NCBI GenBank assembly: GCA_024277515.1
Contig: JAJRVB010000307.1
Span: 1-5,712 of the forward strand
DNA from: Nitrospirota bacterium
GTDB lineage: Bacteria; Nitrospirota; Thermodesulfovibrionia; UBA6902
Length of the DNA: 5,712 bases
Direction: 5' to 3'
The notes below the pieces were generated by a model, which worked only from the letters and a program-made list of their open reading frames with translations, ran no database searches and was not told where the DNA came from. The translations under genes and the position numbers were made by a program. Shown here piece after piece: positions 1 through 5,712 of this stretch (the first letter of the stretch is position 1; every line of letters starts with the position of its first letter).

Positions 1-764
1 CACGCACAAAGCACTATTCAGTCTGTTCCCTGTTTGTTATACTCGGTATTCTTTTATTTTCCTGTGCCTCGATTCCAAGCATGCAGGACTTAAAGCAGGC
101 CGAGGCATTTAATAAACTCGGTGCCTCTTATCTAAGCGACGGCCGGCTCAATCAGGCGTATATAGAGTTCCAGAAAGCAAACGCCTTGAATCCCGATAAT
201 AAAGAGACTCTTAATTATCTCGGTTTTATAAGCGCCAGTTTCAAAAAATATGACGAAGCGGTTTCATTCTACAGCCGTGCGATCTCTATTGATCCGGATT
301 ACGCGGAAGCCCTGAACAACCTTGGCGTAACTTATGCGGAGATGGAGGAATGGGACATGGCGGTCACGCAGTTCAAGGCCGCCCTGAGCAAACCATTATA
401 CCGCACCCCGGCCATGGCGTATTCAAATATGGGATATGCATATTACAAAAAAGGTGATTATATAAACGCTGAAAAGGCCATGCAGGATGCACTGATAAGA
501 AACCCTGTTTCCCCCCGTGCGCTTTATATTCTCGGACTCGTTTATGCTGAGACGGACAGGGAAAAGGAGGCGATCCATGAATTAAAAAAAGCGATAGGCA
601 TCCTGCCGGATTATACAGACGCCCACTGGGAGCTGGCGCTGCTCTACCTGAAAACAGGGGAAAAGGCCAGGGCATTAAAGCACTTCAGGTTAGTTGCCGA
701 AAAAGACAGTAACAAAGAGAGAGTCAGAAAGGCATCGGCCCATATTAAACAGCTGAAATATTAA
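1..764 (+). CDS. TPR-repeat lipoprotein, PilW/PilF-like, 5' end outside window
   Basis: The reading frame is open from base 3 to the stop at 762-764. The first ATG in the window (81) is probably not the start: the 26 codons before it read as a lipoprotein signal, with a basic start (R, K, H), a hydrophobic stretch and the lipobox LFSC, Cys at 63-65. No ATG, GTG or TTG lies in frame between 3 and 81, so the start should be a few codons upstream of the window. Ala follows the Cys, which fits outer-membrane sorting. The mature part is about six tandem tetratricopeptide repeats, with recurring patterns such as LNYLGF, ALNNLGVTYAE and AYSNMGYAYYKKGDY. Lipoproteins of this build next to rodZ are typically PilW/PilF, which help assemble the type IV pilus secretin PilQ in the outer membrane. 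TPR and lipoprotein are seen directly; the pilus role is inferred from architecture and the rodZ neighbour. No pilus genes are visible, so a generic TPR scaffold remains possible. Confidence 0.85.
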   Translation, partial: RTKHYSVCSLFVILGILLFSCASIPSMQDLKQAEAFNKLGASYLSDGRLNQAYIEFQKANALNPDNKETLNYLGFISASFKKYDEAVSFYSRAISIDPDYAEALNNLGVTYAEMEEWDMAVTQFKAALSKPLYRTPAMAYSNMGYAYYKKGDYINAEKAMQDALIRNPVSPRALYILGLVYAETDREKEAIHELKKAIGILPDYTDAHWELALLYLKTGEKARALKHFRLVAEKDSNKERVRKASAHIKQLKY

Positions 765-798
765 CACATAATGTAATATTCAGATCACTACCCCAACC

Positions 799-1485
799 AT
801 GGATACCCCAGGCAACGTTTTACGCTTAGAAAGAGAAAGCCAGAAAAAGTCTCTAAAGGACGTTGCGAAGAAAATTAAAATAAAAACGGATTATCTCAGG
901 GCGATCGAAGATGACAATTACGCGTTACTTCCTGCTGAAGTTTTTACAAAGGCTTATCTCCGCTTATATGCCGATACCCTCGGCCTTGACAGCGAGTTTG
1001 TCCTCTCCCTGTTTCAGGGACAGCCGGAAGACGAGGCTGTCACGCATGAAGAGCAGACCGAGAAAGAAAAACCGCCCCTGGATTTCAGGAATGTACTCCG
1101 AAAACTCCCTGTAAAGCCGGTCCTTATCACTGCAGCCCTCTCCCTTCTTGTCGTAACTGCCATGTTGCTGGTCAACACAGAGAAACAGAAACCCGCACTA
1201 AATTATGAAAACAAAGCGGAGGCGTCAGCCCCCGCAGAAGATAATAAACAGAATGAGCTCCACCTTACCATTACGGCAACGGAACTTACATGGGTGATGG
1301 TAAGCACGGATGGAGGAAACCCTGATGAGCGTCTGCTGCGGGTCGGAGAATCAGTAACGTTTAGTGCCATGAAGGGGTTTGCCCTTACCATCGGTAACGC
1401 AGGCGGGACAAAGCTTGTACTCAATAATCAGGACATAGGCACTCTCGGCCCCCGGGGGAAAGTAGTTGACATTGTCCTCCCTTGA
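799..1485 (+). CDS. rodZ: RodZ-like cell-shape protein (HTH, membrane segment, DUF4115)
   Basis: This 228-residue protein has the RodZ plan. Residues 5-72 form a cytoplasmic helix-turn-helix domain of the HTH_25 type, with LKDVAKKIKIKTDYLRAIED followed by the typical PAEVFTKAYLRLYA stretch. A charged linker runs over about 76-104, a single membrane helix over about 106-125, and a beta-rich periplasmic DUF4115-type domain over about 153-228. In characterised bacteria RodZ links the MreB filament to the wall-elongation machinery, the HTH domain binding MreB rather than DNA. The protein is shorter than E. coli RodZ (337 residues), mostly through a short periplasmic linker, as is common outside gammaproteobacteria. 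The gene begins 34 bases after the TPR lipoprotein stop and is probably co-transcribed with it. The ATG at 799 is the first plausible start after an in-frame stop at 769, but no Shine-Dalgarno precedes it, so initiation may be weak or coupled. A membrane-bound regulator with the same HTH fold is the alternative. Confidence 0.88.
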   Translation: MDTPGNVLRLERESQKKSLKDVAKKIKIKTDYLRAIEDDNYALLPAEVFTKAYLRLYADTLGLDSEFVLSLFQGQPEDEAVTHEEQTEKEKPPLDFRNVLRKLPVKPVLITAALSLLVVTAMLLVNTEKQKPALNYENKAEASAPAEDNKQNELHLTITATELTWVMVSTDGGNPDERLLRVGESVTFSAMKGFALTIGNAGGTKLVLNNQDIGTLGPRGKVVDIVLP

Positions 1486-1529
1486 CCTGAAAAATGCAGG
1501 CTTCGCCAGGGCAGTAATTTTACAGGATG

Positions 1530-1545
1530 TTTTTTATATAAATTG
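1530..1545 (+). promoter_or_regulatory. AT-rich UP-like tract upstream of the HU promoter
   Basis: A run of T followed by TATATAAATT sits about 10-25 bases upstream of the -35 hexamer at 1556, where the RNA polymerase alpha subunits would contact DNA. Composition and position fit an UP element. The assignment is inference, as no strict consensus match was tested. Confidence 0.35.
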
Positions 1546-1555
1546 CACAAAAGTA

Positions 1556-1585
1556 TTGACAAAGGCGGATGCCTGCTGGTATCTT
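1556..1585 (+). promoter_or_regulatory. Sigma70-type promoter of the HU gene with extended -10
   Basis: A perfect -35 hexamer TTGACA (1556-1561) is followed after 18 bases by TATCTT (1580-1585), which matches 4 of 6 -10 consensus positions. The dinucleotide TG at 1577-1578 gives an extended -10 (TGGTATCTT), which would offset the imperfect hexamer. Transcription would start near 1592 and leave a leader of about 50 bases. The location, 58-87 bases upstream of the HU start and after the rodZ stop, suggests HU is transcribed independently of the envelope genes. Confidence 0.7.
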
Positions 1586-1615
1586 TCATCAATAATGTTA
1601 TTAAAACATACCTGA

Positions 1616-1631
1616 TTTCAAGATCTTGAAA
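1616..1631 (+). promoter_or_regulatory. 16-bp perfect palindrome in the HU leader, possible operator
   Basis: TTTCAAGATCTTGAAA is its own reverse complement across all 16 bases. It lies about 25 bases downstream of the predicted transcription start and its last bases merge into the Shine-Dalgarno of the HU gene. As DNA it could be a dimer-binding operator. As RNA it could form a 6-bp stem with a GAUC loop that touches the ribosome binding site. No regulator is identified. Confidence 0.45.
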
Positions 1632-1635
1632 GGAG
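1629..1635 (+). promoter_or_regulatory. Ribosome binding site of the HU gene
   Basis: AAAGGAG ends 7 bases before the ATG at 1643, a near-optimal Shine-Dalgarno and spacing that fixes this start. It overlaps the end of the upstream palindrome by three bases. Confidence 0.85.
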
Positions 1636-1642
1636 AGAGTAA

Positions 1643-1915
1643 ATGACCAAAGCAGACCTGATTGATGCAGTAGCGGCAGGAGCGGATATATCAAAAGCTG
1701 CTGCTGCCAGAGCAATTGATTCTTTTACCGGCGCGATTACCAAATCACTAAAAAAGGGGAAGAAGGTCACGCTTGTCGGATTCGGATCTTTTTCCGTTAC
1801 CAAAAGAAAGGCAAGAAAAGGCCGCAACCCCAGGACAGGCGAAACCATAAAAATTGCCGCTTCCAAGACTCCGAAATTTTCCGCAGGAAAGACCCTCAAA
1901 CAAGCAATAAAGTAA
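1643..1915 (+). CDS. HU-family DNA-binding protein
   Basis: This 90-residue protein has the standard HU length and composition. The N-terminal helices (residues 1-38) form the dimer body. The family signature follows at about 46-68: GFGSF, then RKARKGRNPRTGE on the DNA-embracing arm, with Pro63 at the tip position that intercalates between base pairs. HU dimers bind DNA with little sequence preference, bend it and help compact the nucleoid. They also assist replication, recombination and repair. The arm sequence fits HU; IHF subunits share the fold but are usually slightly longer, and no partner gene is nearby, so a homodimeric HU is the simplest reading. The gene has its own promoter and ribosome binding site and appears to be a single-gene unit ending before the convergent hairpin. 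HupB-type naming would be arbitrary, so no symbol is given. Confidence 0.96.
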   Translation: MTKADLIDAVAAGADISKAAAARAIDSFTGAITKSLKKGKKVTLVGFGSFSVTKRKARKGRNPRTGETIKIAASKTPKFSAGKTLKQAIK

Positions 1916-1923
1916 TACTCTCA

Positions 1924-1963
1924 TATCTCAGGGGGTTCCGTATGCATGGGATTCCCTGAGATA
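1924..1963. terminator. Hairpin between convergent genes, possible bidirectional terminator
   Basis: TATCTCAGGG (1924-1933) and CCCTGAGATA (1954-1963) are perfect inverted repeats of 10 bases. The bases between can extend the stem with mixed Watson-Crick and G-U pairs down to a small loop near 1942-1945. The hairpin starts 8 bases after the HU stop on the + strand and lies 28 bases after the ymdB stop on the - strand, the expected place for shared 3' ends. No proper U tract follows on either strand (AAATTTAA on +, none on -), so intrinsic termination may be weak and the stem may instead protect transcript ends. Confidence 0.6.
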
Positions 1964-1991
1964 AATTTAACTCCTCACAGGGAGCTGCATA

Positions 1992-2774
1992 TCAGGGATA
2001 CGTAAACTGGAGCCGTTGTATTGAAGTCGATGTTCCTGTCTTCTCGTTTATATCAAGAACAACACAGGAGAGAATCGATCTCCCCTTTGCCGTTTCAAAA
2101 CGCACCGGGATGTGCGTGAGGAATTTATTTATTATCTGTTCTCTTTTTACTCCGATGACCGAGTCCGCCGGACCTGTCATGCCTGCATCCGTGATAAACG
2201 CCGTACCCTTTGGAAGTATCCTTTCATCAGCAGTCTGGACATGTGTATGTGTGCCGACAACAGCGCTCACTTTTCCATCAAGGAACCACCCGAATGCAGA
2301 CTTTTCGGATGTGGCCTCTGCATGAAAATCAACGATAATGATCTTTGTCTGCTCCTTTAGCGCGCTGATTTCCCTTTTTGAGACCTGAAACGGGCAGTCG
2401 AGCGGCTGCATAAATATCCTCCCGGACAGATTCAGAACGGCAACTTTATCTCCCGCTGAAGTATTCACAACTATGCTGCCCGTGCCGGGCACTTCGACCG
2501 GATAGTTGGCAGGTCTTAATAACCGGTTTTCCTTTGGGATATACGTGACCGCTTCTTTCTTGTCCCAGATATGGTTTCCTGAGGTAAGGATATCAATGCC
2601 GAGTGAAAACAGATCTTCCGCAATAGCTTTTGTGATGCCGAATCCGCCTGCGGCATTTTCAGCATTTGCGATGACAAAATCGATCTTCAGTTTATTGACA
2701 ATATCCGAAAGACCCTCTTTCACCGCATTCCTGCCCGGTTTTCCGACAATGTCACCAATGAATAATATTTTCAT
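1992..2774 (-). CDS. ymdB: YmdB/TIGR00282-family metallophosphoesterase (2',3'-cNMP phosphodiesterase type)
   Basis: This 260-residue protein, of normal family length, contains the full set of metal-binding residues known from Bacillus subtilis YmdB. These are Asp8 in FIGDIVG, Glu39-Asn40 in NAENAAGG, Asn67 with the catalytic His68 in TSGNHIWD, His151 in DFHAEATSEK, and His176/His178 in GTHTHVQTADER. The motif TDAGMTGP near 195-202 is also family-typical. Characterised members are dinuclear-metal phosphodiesterases that hydrolyse 2',3'-cyclic nucleotides; in Bacillus YmdB affects biofilm formation and RNA levels. It is the last gene of the rarA-rny-ymdB unit. In Bacillus the gene likewise follows rny, which supports a link to RNA turnover. 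The start is set by the family's usual MKILFIGD N-terminus, yet no Shine-Dalgarno precedes it: the bases before the ATG are T-rich. The cellular substrate here is inferred. Confidence 0.93.
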   Translation of the reverse strand: MKILFIGDIVGKPGRNAVKEGLSDIVNKLKIDFVIANAENAAGGFGITKAIAEDLFSLGIDILTSGNHIWDKKEAVTYIPKENRLLRPANYPVEVPGTGSIVVNTSAGDKVAVLNLSGRIFMQPLDCPFQVSKREISALKEQTKIIIVDFHAEATSEKSAFGWFLDGKVSAVVGTHTHVQTADERILPKGTAFITDAGMTGPADSVIGVKREQIINKFLTHIPVRFETAKGRSILSCVVLDINEKTGTSTSIQRLQFTYP

Positions 2775-2777
2775 AGT

Positions 2778-2859
2778 AAAAAAAGTAGTAAGTAGACAGG
2801 GACAAACACTCAGGCCCTTCCTGACTACTGTCTACTGTCTACTGTTTACTGTCTACTTT
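2778..2859. repeat. 7-bp tandem repeats within an imperfect inverted-repeat element
   Basis: Five consecutive 7-base units lie at 2825-2859: three identical CTACTGT copies, then TTACTGT and CTACTTT. AGTAGACAG at 2791-2799 is the exact reverse complement of CTGTCTACT, which occurs at 2828, 2835 and 2849. A smaller stem TCAGG/CCTGA (2810-2814/2820-2824) sits in the centre. On the - strand, the sense strand of rny and ymdB, this gives a stem-loop followed by TTACTACT and then seven T (2784 down to 2778), ending three bases before the ymdB ATG. It could be a small non-autonomous repeat element, a slippage-prone spacer, or an attenuator. The structure is seen directly; any function is inference. 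Confidence 0.7.
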
Positions 2860-2869
2860 TCTGTTGTTC

Positions 2870-4438
2870 TTACTTCGCGTACTCCACGTATCTGGATTCC
2901 CTTATCACCGTGACTTTAATCTGGCCCGGATATGTGAGTTCTCCTTCTATCTTTTTTGCCAGGTCCCTCGATATCTGGGCGCACACGGCATCATTTACTT
3001 CCTCCGGCTTTACAATAATGCGCACTTCCCTTCCCGCCTGAATTGCGTATGATTTATTGACTCCCTCAACGGACGTAGCGATTTCTTCCAGCTTCTCTAC
3101 GCGCTTCAGGTAGTCTGTAAGAGTTTCTTTTCTGGCGCCGGGACGGGCGGCAGAGAGGGCGTCCGCTGCAGCAACGAGCGAGGCCTCTACCGTTGCCGGG
3201 TCCCCCTCGCCATGATGTACCAGGATCGCATTGACCACCTTCTGCTTTTCACCATATTTCTTGGCCATGTCAGCTCCGATTGATTGATGCGAACCTTCAA
3301 GTTCGTGATCAATTGCCTTCCAGATATCATGAAGAATACCTGCCCGTTTCGCGAGCTTGGGGTCCACCCTGAGCTCCCCGGCAAGCATGCTCGCCAGATA
3401 TGCTACTTCGATAGAGTGTTTCAGTACATTCTGGCCATACGACGTCCTGTATTTAAGTCTTCCAAGTAGTTTGATCAGCTCGGGATGTATTCCGTGAAGC
3501 CCTAAATCGAATATCGCCTTCTCTCCTTCTTCCTTGATCGTTGCATCAATTTCCTTTCTCACCTTCCCGACAATTTCTTCAATCCGGGTGGGATGTATTC
3601 TGCCGTCACTGATAAGGCGTTCCAGGGATGTCCTCCCTATCTCGCGCCGTACAGGGTCAAAACAGGAGAGCAGCACTGTTTCGGGTGTATCATCGATGAT
3701 AAACTCAACTCCGGTTGCAGCCTCAAGGGCCCTTATGTTGCGTCCCTCCCGCCCGATGATCCGTCCTTTCATCTCATCGCTCGGCAGACTGACCGTTGAT
3801 ATTGTGTGATCACTCACATACTCACTCGCATAACGCTGAACTGCAAGGCTCAGGATCTCTTTGGATTTCCTGTCGGCAGTCTCCAGCACCTCATCTTCCA
3901 CCCGCTTTGCTATCTTGGCCGCCTCGTATCTCGATTCATTTTCAACCCGCACTAGCAGCTCCGTCCTCGCTTCTTCTATGCTCATTTCTGAAATCTGTTC
4001 GAGCATATCACTCTGCTTCTTAAGGACAGCTTCACTGTTCCGCTCCTTTTCCTGAAGGGCCTTTTCCCGGTTGTTTAACTCTCTCTCTTTCCTGCTGAAG
4101 TGGTTCTCTTTTTTATCAAGCTGGTCCAGTTTCCTGTCAAACATCTCCTCTCTCTGCCTTAGTCTCTTGTCCAGGTGGTTGAGTTCGGAACGGCGCTCTT
4201 TCAATTCTTTTTCGGTCTCTGTCTTTAGACGGAGACTCATGTCTCTGGCCTCAAGCTGAGCTTCTTTTTTTATGGTATTGGCCTCTTTCTGGGCATCCCG
4301 ATAAAGCCTTTCAGCCTTCTCCTCCACTTCTTTCATTTTTTTACCGGTGCTTACTTTATTGTAAAAGTACGCCAAAAAGGATCCAATGATAATCCCTGCT
4401 GCCAGAAGAACAACGTTGAAAAATACTGTAGTGTTCAT
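2870..4438 (-). CDS. rny: Ribonuclease Y (membrane anchor, coiled coil, KH, HD domains)
   Basis: This 522-residue protein has the length and order of RNase Y, the endoribonuclease that starts mRNA decay at the inner face of the membrane. Residues 5-26 are the N-terminal membrane helix. About 30-190 is a highly charged Lys/Glu/Arg coiled coil. The KH RNA-binding domain carries IIGREGRNIRALE (GREG at 229-232) and extends to about 275. The HD hydrolase domain has His341, the metal-binding pair His370-Asp371, His408-His409 and Asp426 in ADALSAARPGAR. The metal ligands are intact, but residue 373 is Trp where the family normally has Gly (HDIGK becomes HDIWK). The start overlaps the rarA stop by one base (TAATG), and a strong AAAGGAGG Shine-Dalgarno lies eight bases upstream, within the rarA coding end, so translation is probably coupled. 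ymdB follows after 95 bases. Identity is secure; activity depends on the Trp373 effect. Confidence 0.97.
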   Translation of the reverse strand: MNTTVFFNVVLLAAGIIIGSFLAYFYNKVSTGKKMKEVEEKAERLYRDAQKEANTIKKEAQLEARDMSLRLKTETEKELKERRSELNHLDKRLRQREEMFDRKLDQLDKKENHFSRKERELNNREKALQEKERNSEAVLKKQSDMLEQISEMSIEEARTELLVRVENESRYEAAKIAKRVEDEVLETADRKSKEILSLAVQRYASEYVSDHTISTVSLPSDEMKGRIIGREGRNIRALEAATGVEFIIDDTPETVLLSCFDPVRREIGRTSLERLISDGRIHPTRIEEIVGKVRKEIDATIKEEGEKAIFDLGLHGIHPELIKLLGRLKYRTSYGQNVLKHSIEVAYLASMLAGELRVDPKLAKRAGILHDIWKAIDHELEGSHQSIGADMAKKYGEKQKVVNAILVHHGEGDPATVEASLVAAADALSAARPGARKETLTDYLKRVEKLEEIATSVEGVNKSYAIQAGREVRIIVKPEEVNDAVCAQISRDLAKKIEGELTYPGQIKVTVIRESRYVEYAK

Positions 4439-5703
4439 TATCTGCTCCTCCTTTCACGTAGTCGCTGCCTGAAGATTTTTTCGTAGCCTTCCTCTGATGG
4501 AACAAAGAAGGTCCTTTTTTTCTCAACATACTGCTGATCAACATGGTGACCATCATAACTATGGGGATATTTGTACCCGATTCCGGCGCCAAGGCGGGCC
4601 GCGCCTTTATAGCCAGCGCTCTTCAGGTGCACCGGCACAGGGCTGAGTCTTTCCTCCCTGATGATCGATAATGCGTTTTCTATTCCAGTGTATGAAGCAT
4701 TACTTTTTGGAGCCATTGCTATATATAATGCCGCCTGGGCAAGCGGGATCCGCCCTTCCGGCATCCCGATTGCTTCCACAGCATGCATCGCTGCAACGGC
4801 CGTCCGGAGCGCGTTGGGATCGGCATTTCCCACATCTTCAGACGCACAGATGATAATTCTCCGGGCGATATACAGTGGATCTTCCCCTGACTCAATCATC
4901 TTTGCCAGCCAGTACAGTACAGCATCAGGGTCTCCGCCGCGCATGCTCTTTATAAAGGCTGATATCGTGTCATAATGCTCATCTTCACTGTAGTAAAGCG
5001 TTTTTTTCTGTAAAACTTCTTTTGCCAGATCAATGTCATAACTTTCCCTCTCACCGCTTTTTATAATAAAAAGACCCATTTCGAGAGTATTCAGGGCCTT
5101 TCTTGCATCACCTTCCGAAGATACTGCGATGAAATCCATGGCATCCGGCTCCAGCCGCACGCCCTGTTTTCCGATTCCTCTCTCCGTATCCCTCAATGCC
5201 CTTTCAAGCAGCATCCTGATTTCGGCCTCACTCAGGGGGAAAAACTGAAAGATCATTGATCTTGAAGACAGCGCCGGGATTATCGCAAAAAACGGGTTCT
5301 GGGTGGATGCCCCTATCAGCGTGACCATCCCGCTCTCAACATCAGGCAGCAGGGCATCCTGCTGCAGTTTGTTGAACCGGTGGATCTCATCAACAAAAAG
5401 AATCGCCCTGTTCACGTTTTTTGCCTCCCGGACAGCCTCCTTGATATCTGCTACTCCGGAAGTTACCGCGTTCAGGGAAATGAACAGCGCCTGAGTTTTG
5501 CCGGCAATTATATGAGCCAGTGCGGTCTTCCCCGTACCAGGGGGACCGTATAGAATAAGCGAGGAGATCGAGTCCCTTTCGATGGCCTCTCTCAGCGGTT
5601 TGCCATGTCCCAGCAGGTGCGCCTGCCCGACAAATTCATCGAGACTATTCGGCTGCATCCTCCAGGCCAGGGGGACTCTTTTATCATTTTTGAAAAGTTC
5701 CAT
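4438..5703 (-). CDS. rarA: Replication-associated recombination protein A (RarA/MgsA), AAA+ ATPase
   Basis: This 421-residue protein is a complete RarA (MgsA; eukaryotic WRNIP1/Mgs1) relative. These AAA+ ATPases work as tetramers at stalled replication forks, with SSB, and influence gap formation and recombination. The N-terminus PLAWRMQPNSLDEFVGQAHL is the family's opening motif. The Walker A GPPGTGKT is at 53-60 and Walker B LFVDEIHRF has Asp105-Glu106. Sensor 1 is Asn136 in GASTQNPFF, the arginine finger Arg148 in LSSRS, and sensor 2 Arg201 in EGDARKALNTLE. The C-terminal tetramerisation region includes SAFIKSMRGGDPDAVLYWLA (248-267) and, near the end, GYKYPHSYDGHHVDQQY. The start at 5703 gives the usual N-terminal length; the frame stays open to the window edge nine bases upstream, so a slightly earlier start cannot be excluded. 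A GG at 5711-5712 could be the end of a Shine-Dalgarno cut by the edge. It is the first visible gene of a likely rarA-rny-ymdB operon whose promoter is outside the window. Confidence 0.96.
   Translation of the reverse strand: MELFKNDKRVPLAWRMQPNSLDEFVGQAHLLGHGKPLREAIERDSISSLILYGPPGTGKTALAHIIAGKTQALFISLNAVTSGVADIKEAVREAKNVNRAILFVDEIHRFNKLQQDALLPDVESGMVTLIGASTQNPFFAIIPALSSRSMIFQFFPLSEAEIRMLLERALRDTERGIGKQGVRLEPDAMDFIAVSSEGDARKALNTLEMGLFIIKSGERESYDIDLAKEVLQKKTLYYSEDEHYDTISAFIKSMRGGDPDAVLYWLAKMIESGEDPLYIARRIIICASEDVGNADPNALRTAVAAMHAVEAIGMPEGRIPLAQAALYIAMAPKSNASYTGIENALSIIREERLSPVPVHLKSAGYKGAARLGAGIGYKYPHSYDGHHVDQQYVEKKRTFFVPSEEGYEKIFRQRLRERRSR
4447..4454 (-). promoter_or_regulatory. Ribosome binding site of rny inside the end of rarA
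   Basis: On the - strand AAAGGAGG lies eight bases before the rny ATG. It is a near-perfect Shine-Dalgarno embedded in the last rarA codons (the RRERRSR tail), so the C-terminal rarA sequence also serves as the rny initiation signal. Confidence 0.85.
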
Positions 5704-5712
5704 GCGTATGCC

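Noticed and set aside
754..782. Imperfect inverted repeat TGAAATATT / AATATTCA around the TPR-rodZ junction
   Set aside because: It is AT-only in most pairs, has a bulge and lacks a U tract, so it is likely chance in AT-rich intergenic DNA.
1495..1521. Possible rodZ terminator (TGC/GCA and GGC/GCC stem followed by TTTT)
   Set aside because: The stem is only two broken 3-bp blocks and the U run is short and offset, so support is too weak.
1519..1542. Second HU promoter using TTTACA with TATATA or TATAAA
   Set aside because: The spacers are 10 and 12 bases, too short for a sigma70 promoter; the AT-rich stretch is better read as an upstream element of the main promoter.
1595..1609. ATGTT/AACAT inverted repeat in the HU leader
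   Set aside because: It has only 5-bp arms in AT-rich sequence, within chance expectation, unlike the neighbouring 16-bp palindrome.
1618..1899. 93-codon - strand open frame opposite HU
   Set aside because: It overlaps a clear HU gene in antisense and resembles no known protein.
2825..2859. CRISPR-like periodic repeat
   Set aside because: The units are 7 bases and directly contiguous with no spacers, so this is a tandem repeat and not a CRISPR array.
2506..2913. 135-codon + strand open frame opposite ymdB and the repeat spacer
   Set aside because: It runs antisense to the conserved YmdB coding region and through the tandem repeat; it has no ribosome binding site or recognisable family.
3534..4259. 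Several + strand open frames of 60-90 codons opposite rny
   Set aside because: They are antisense to a well-supported RNase Y gene; their Ser/Leu-rich products mirror the Lys/Glu-rich coiled coil and show no recognisable domain.

Overview
The window reads as an ordinary chromosomal housekeeping region of a Gram-negative-type bacterium. It carries an outer-membrane-type lipoprotein signal, a RodZ cell-shape protein, HU, and a RarA / RNase Y / YmdB operon. RNase Y together with a PilW-like/RodZ pair suggests an uncultured relative of Nitrospirota (Thermodesulfovibrio-like) or a delta-type proteobacterium. That placement is inference from gene content only and is weak. I see no phage, transposase, CRISPR array, tRNA or rRNA.

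Layout. Bases 1-1915 are read on the + strand: a 5'-truncated TPR lipoprotein (PilW/PilF-like), then rodZ 34 bases later, then an HU-family gene with its own strong promoter (perfect -35, extended -10, AT-rich upstream tract). A 16-bp perfect palindrome abuts the HU ribosome binding site. Bases 1992-5703 are read on the - strand in the order rarA, rny, ymdB. rarA and rny overlap by one base (TAATG), with a strong Shine-Dalgarno inside the end of rarA. rny and ymdB are separated by 95 bases filled by a 7-bp tandem repeat and inverted-repeat element, which on the transcribed strand ends in a T7 run just before the ymdB start. The two gene blocks converge on a long hairpin at 1924-1963.

How the genes fit together. 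The TPR lipoprotein and RodZ are an envelope pair (type IV pilus assembly and cell shape), in an order also known from gammaproteobacteria. RarA acts at stalled replication forks, RNase Y is the membrane-anchored mRNA-decay endonuclease, and YmdB is a cyclic-nucleotide/RNA-linked phosphodiesterase. The rny-ymdB order also occurs in Bacillus.

No previously undescribed multi-gene system is evident. The points most worth a second look are a Trp where RNase Y normally has Gly directly after the catalytic HD pair, the repeat/attenuator-like element in front of ymdB, and the palindrome in the HU leader.
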